Assembly: GCF_003994465.1 (NCBI RefSeq)
Contig: NZ_RZNX01000010.1
Location: 27,348 to 91,347 of the forward strand
Origin: Paenibacillus zeisoli
GTDB lineage: Bacteria > Bacillota > Bacilli > Paenibacillales > Paenibacillaceae
DNA length: 64,000 nucleotides
Direction: 5' to 3'
The position numbers and the translations under genes were made by a program. The number at the start of each line of letters is the position of its first letter. Within the stretch, counting starts at the first letter, position 1. The notes beneath the pieces were generated by a model. That model was not told where the DNA came from. It worked only from the letters and a program-made list of their open reading frames with translations, and did no database searches. This document shows, piece after piece, positions 62,997 to 64,000 of the stretch.

Positions 62997-64000
62997 ATGC
63001 AGATCAGAAAAGCAGAGAAGATGACAATATTTAAAGGATTGTGTGGATTTGTCGTCATGATCTGGGTGAGCATGATCTCAACGACATCTTTTGATGGGGC
63101 TCAGTTGAAGGAAGTGCTGCAAGGTCTGCTCTTGTCGATTGGATTCCTGGCTGGAGCGATTTGTTTTGCAATATTTGCACAGGGCTGGATCCTGTTTACT
63201 AACAAGCTGTCCAGACACCGATTATATAGTGCCGTTCTGTTTGCCGTCATCGGAATTATTGATGTCTTGTACAAGACAACTCTTAGTGGTGTTCACCTGC
63301 TAGGATTGGAATTTCAGACCAATACCCTTGTGTGGATGGTTATGGTATCGCATGGAATTGGTGCTGCAGGAGTGCTGATGATATTCAGCAGTAATGATAA
63401 GGAGGTTGGCCGCACCCAAAAGTTTAACGCACTTGCCATCTCCTTAATCACCATGATCATTGGCCTGTATGTAGTGGGGCAATTTCAATCGAGCCTTCCA
63501 CAACTGATTGGCCCTAATCGCATAAATTCTTGGCATCTGTTTGGAAGTGCAGGGATTCAGATTCTATATATCACTGCGCTGGCGGCTATTTTGTACAAGA
63601 ATCGTGTTGAACGCTCCACGGCCGTTTTGTCAGTTATCAGCGCTCTGGTCTTTATGATGATGGGGCATTATTTAACTTTCATTTCAGAACCGGAGTATTT
63701 GGGGATTACTCATCTGACCGGCGAAATTTTTATGATGCTGTCTTATTACTTCATCTTGGAAGGTGTATACAAGCTTACTATTGAAGAACCACTTCGTTAT
63801 CAGCAGCTGGCCGAGGCAAAGATTACCTACCTGGCCTATCATGATGATTTAACCGGACTGCCAAACCGTAGGAAATTGAAGGAAACCCTGCAGGATCAAA
63901 TTGAAGTTTCACGCCTATCAAGGGTATCGACTGCAGTGATCATTGTAAATATTAATCGATTTAAGGCGATTAATGACTCCCTGGGATATAGTGCCGGAGA
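62997..64000 (+). CDS. Membrane-anchored GGDEF protein (diguanylate cyclase type), 3' end cut by the window
   Basis: The frame is open from ATG 62997 to the window end (334 codons visible). Residues about 10-265 form roughly eight hydrophobic segments, an integral membrane sensor domain of MASE type. A short linker helix leads to AYHDDLTGLPNRRKL near residue 280, the classical start of a GGDEF domain, followed by VIIVNINRFKAINDSLGYSAG. The active-site GGDEF motif and any EAL domain lie beyond the window, so whether it makes, degrades or only binds c-di-GMP cannot be said. RAEKMTIFKG after the start is positively charged, consistent with an inside N terminus. Confidence 0.88.
   Translation, partial: MQIRKAEKMTIFKGLCGFVVMIWVSMISTTSFDGAQLKEVLQGLLLSIGFLAGAICFAIFAQGWILFTNKLSRHRLYSAVLFAVIGIIDVLYKTTLSGVHLLGLEFQTNTLVWMVMVSHGIGAAGVLMIFSSNDKEVGRTQKFNALAISLITMIIGLYVVGQFQSSLPQLIGPNRINSWHLFGSAGIQILYITALAAILYKNRVERSTAVLSVISALVFMMMGHYLTFISEPEYLGITHLTGEIFMMLSYYFILEGVYKLTIEEPLRYQQLAEAKITYLAYHDDLTGLPNRRKLKETLQDQIEVSRLSRVSTAVIIVNINRFKAINDSLGYSAG

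Overview
The window looks like a chromosomal segment of a Gram-positive spore-former of the Bacillales, most likely a Paenibacillus. The reasons are the S-layer-homology surface protein, T-box and preQ1-I leaders, B. subtilis-like infC-rpmI-rplT and ilv-leu orders, moderate GC and AGGAGG-type ribosome binding sites. The species assignment is inference. There is no phage, insertion sequence, CRISPR array, rRNA or tRNA gene that I can support. Nearly all of the DNA is ordinary core and metabolic genes; the unusual content is in intergenic repeats, RNA leaders and one broken gene.

Layout. 1-690 is a 179-bp tandem repeat that runs off the left edge. 771-14000 holds single genes and pairs: a 3-hydroxyisobutyrate-dehydrogenase-like enzyme, pgi, yigZ with a TetR regulator, yjbQ, a YvyF-like zinc protein, an orphan CysA-type ATPase, a large SLH surface protein, a PhnP-like hydrolase, a HAD phosphatase, an EamA transporter and lplJ. 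14076-25602 is a cobalamin salvage and late-assembly cluster: cobD, cbiZ, cbiB and a cobC-like phosphatase, then a cobalamin riboswitch, then btuF-btuC-btuD-cobT-cobU-cobS-cobQ with overlapping or closely spaced genes. 25700-32420 contains a queuosine regulon: a YhhQ-type precursor transporter and the queC-queD-queE-queF operon, each behind its own preQ1-I-like riboswitch, with an aminopeptidase, a DinB protein and a dehydrogenase in between.

32572-48505 contains proS behind a proline T-box, a PadR/CPBP pair, speD, a pseudouridine synthase, recQ, a B12-binding radical SAM protein, a lipase-like hydrolase, the ytqA-ytqB tRNA wobble-modification pair, trmB, a GT28 glycosyltransferase and a PAP2 phosphatase. 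49201-52316 has a membrane glycosyltransferase and infC-rpmI-rplT with an L20-type leader and an AUU start on infC. 52892-58945 is the branched-chain amino acid operon ilvB-ilvN-ilvC-leuA-leuB behind a leucine T-box. Here leuA carries a large out-of-frame internal deletion. 58984-64000 has a peroxiredoxin with a perfect PerR box, a small zinc-ribbon-like protein, a PAS histidine kinase, an HMGL-type aldolase and a membrane GGDEF protein cut by the window end.

The points most worth a second look are the leuA deletion, the homogenised 179-bp minisatellite, the paired preQ1 riboswitches of two apparent mechanisms, the exact PerR box, the sharp GC jump inside cbiZ-cbiB, and two long imperfect palindromes that look like members of one intergenic repeat family.
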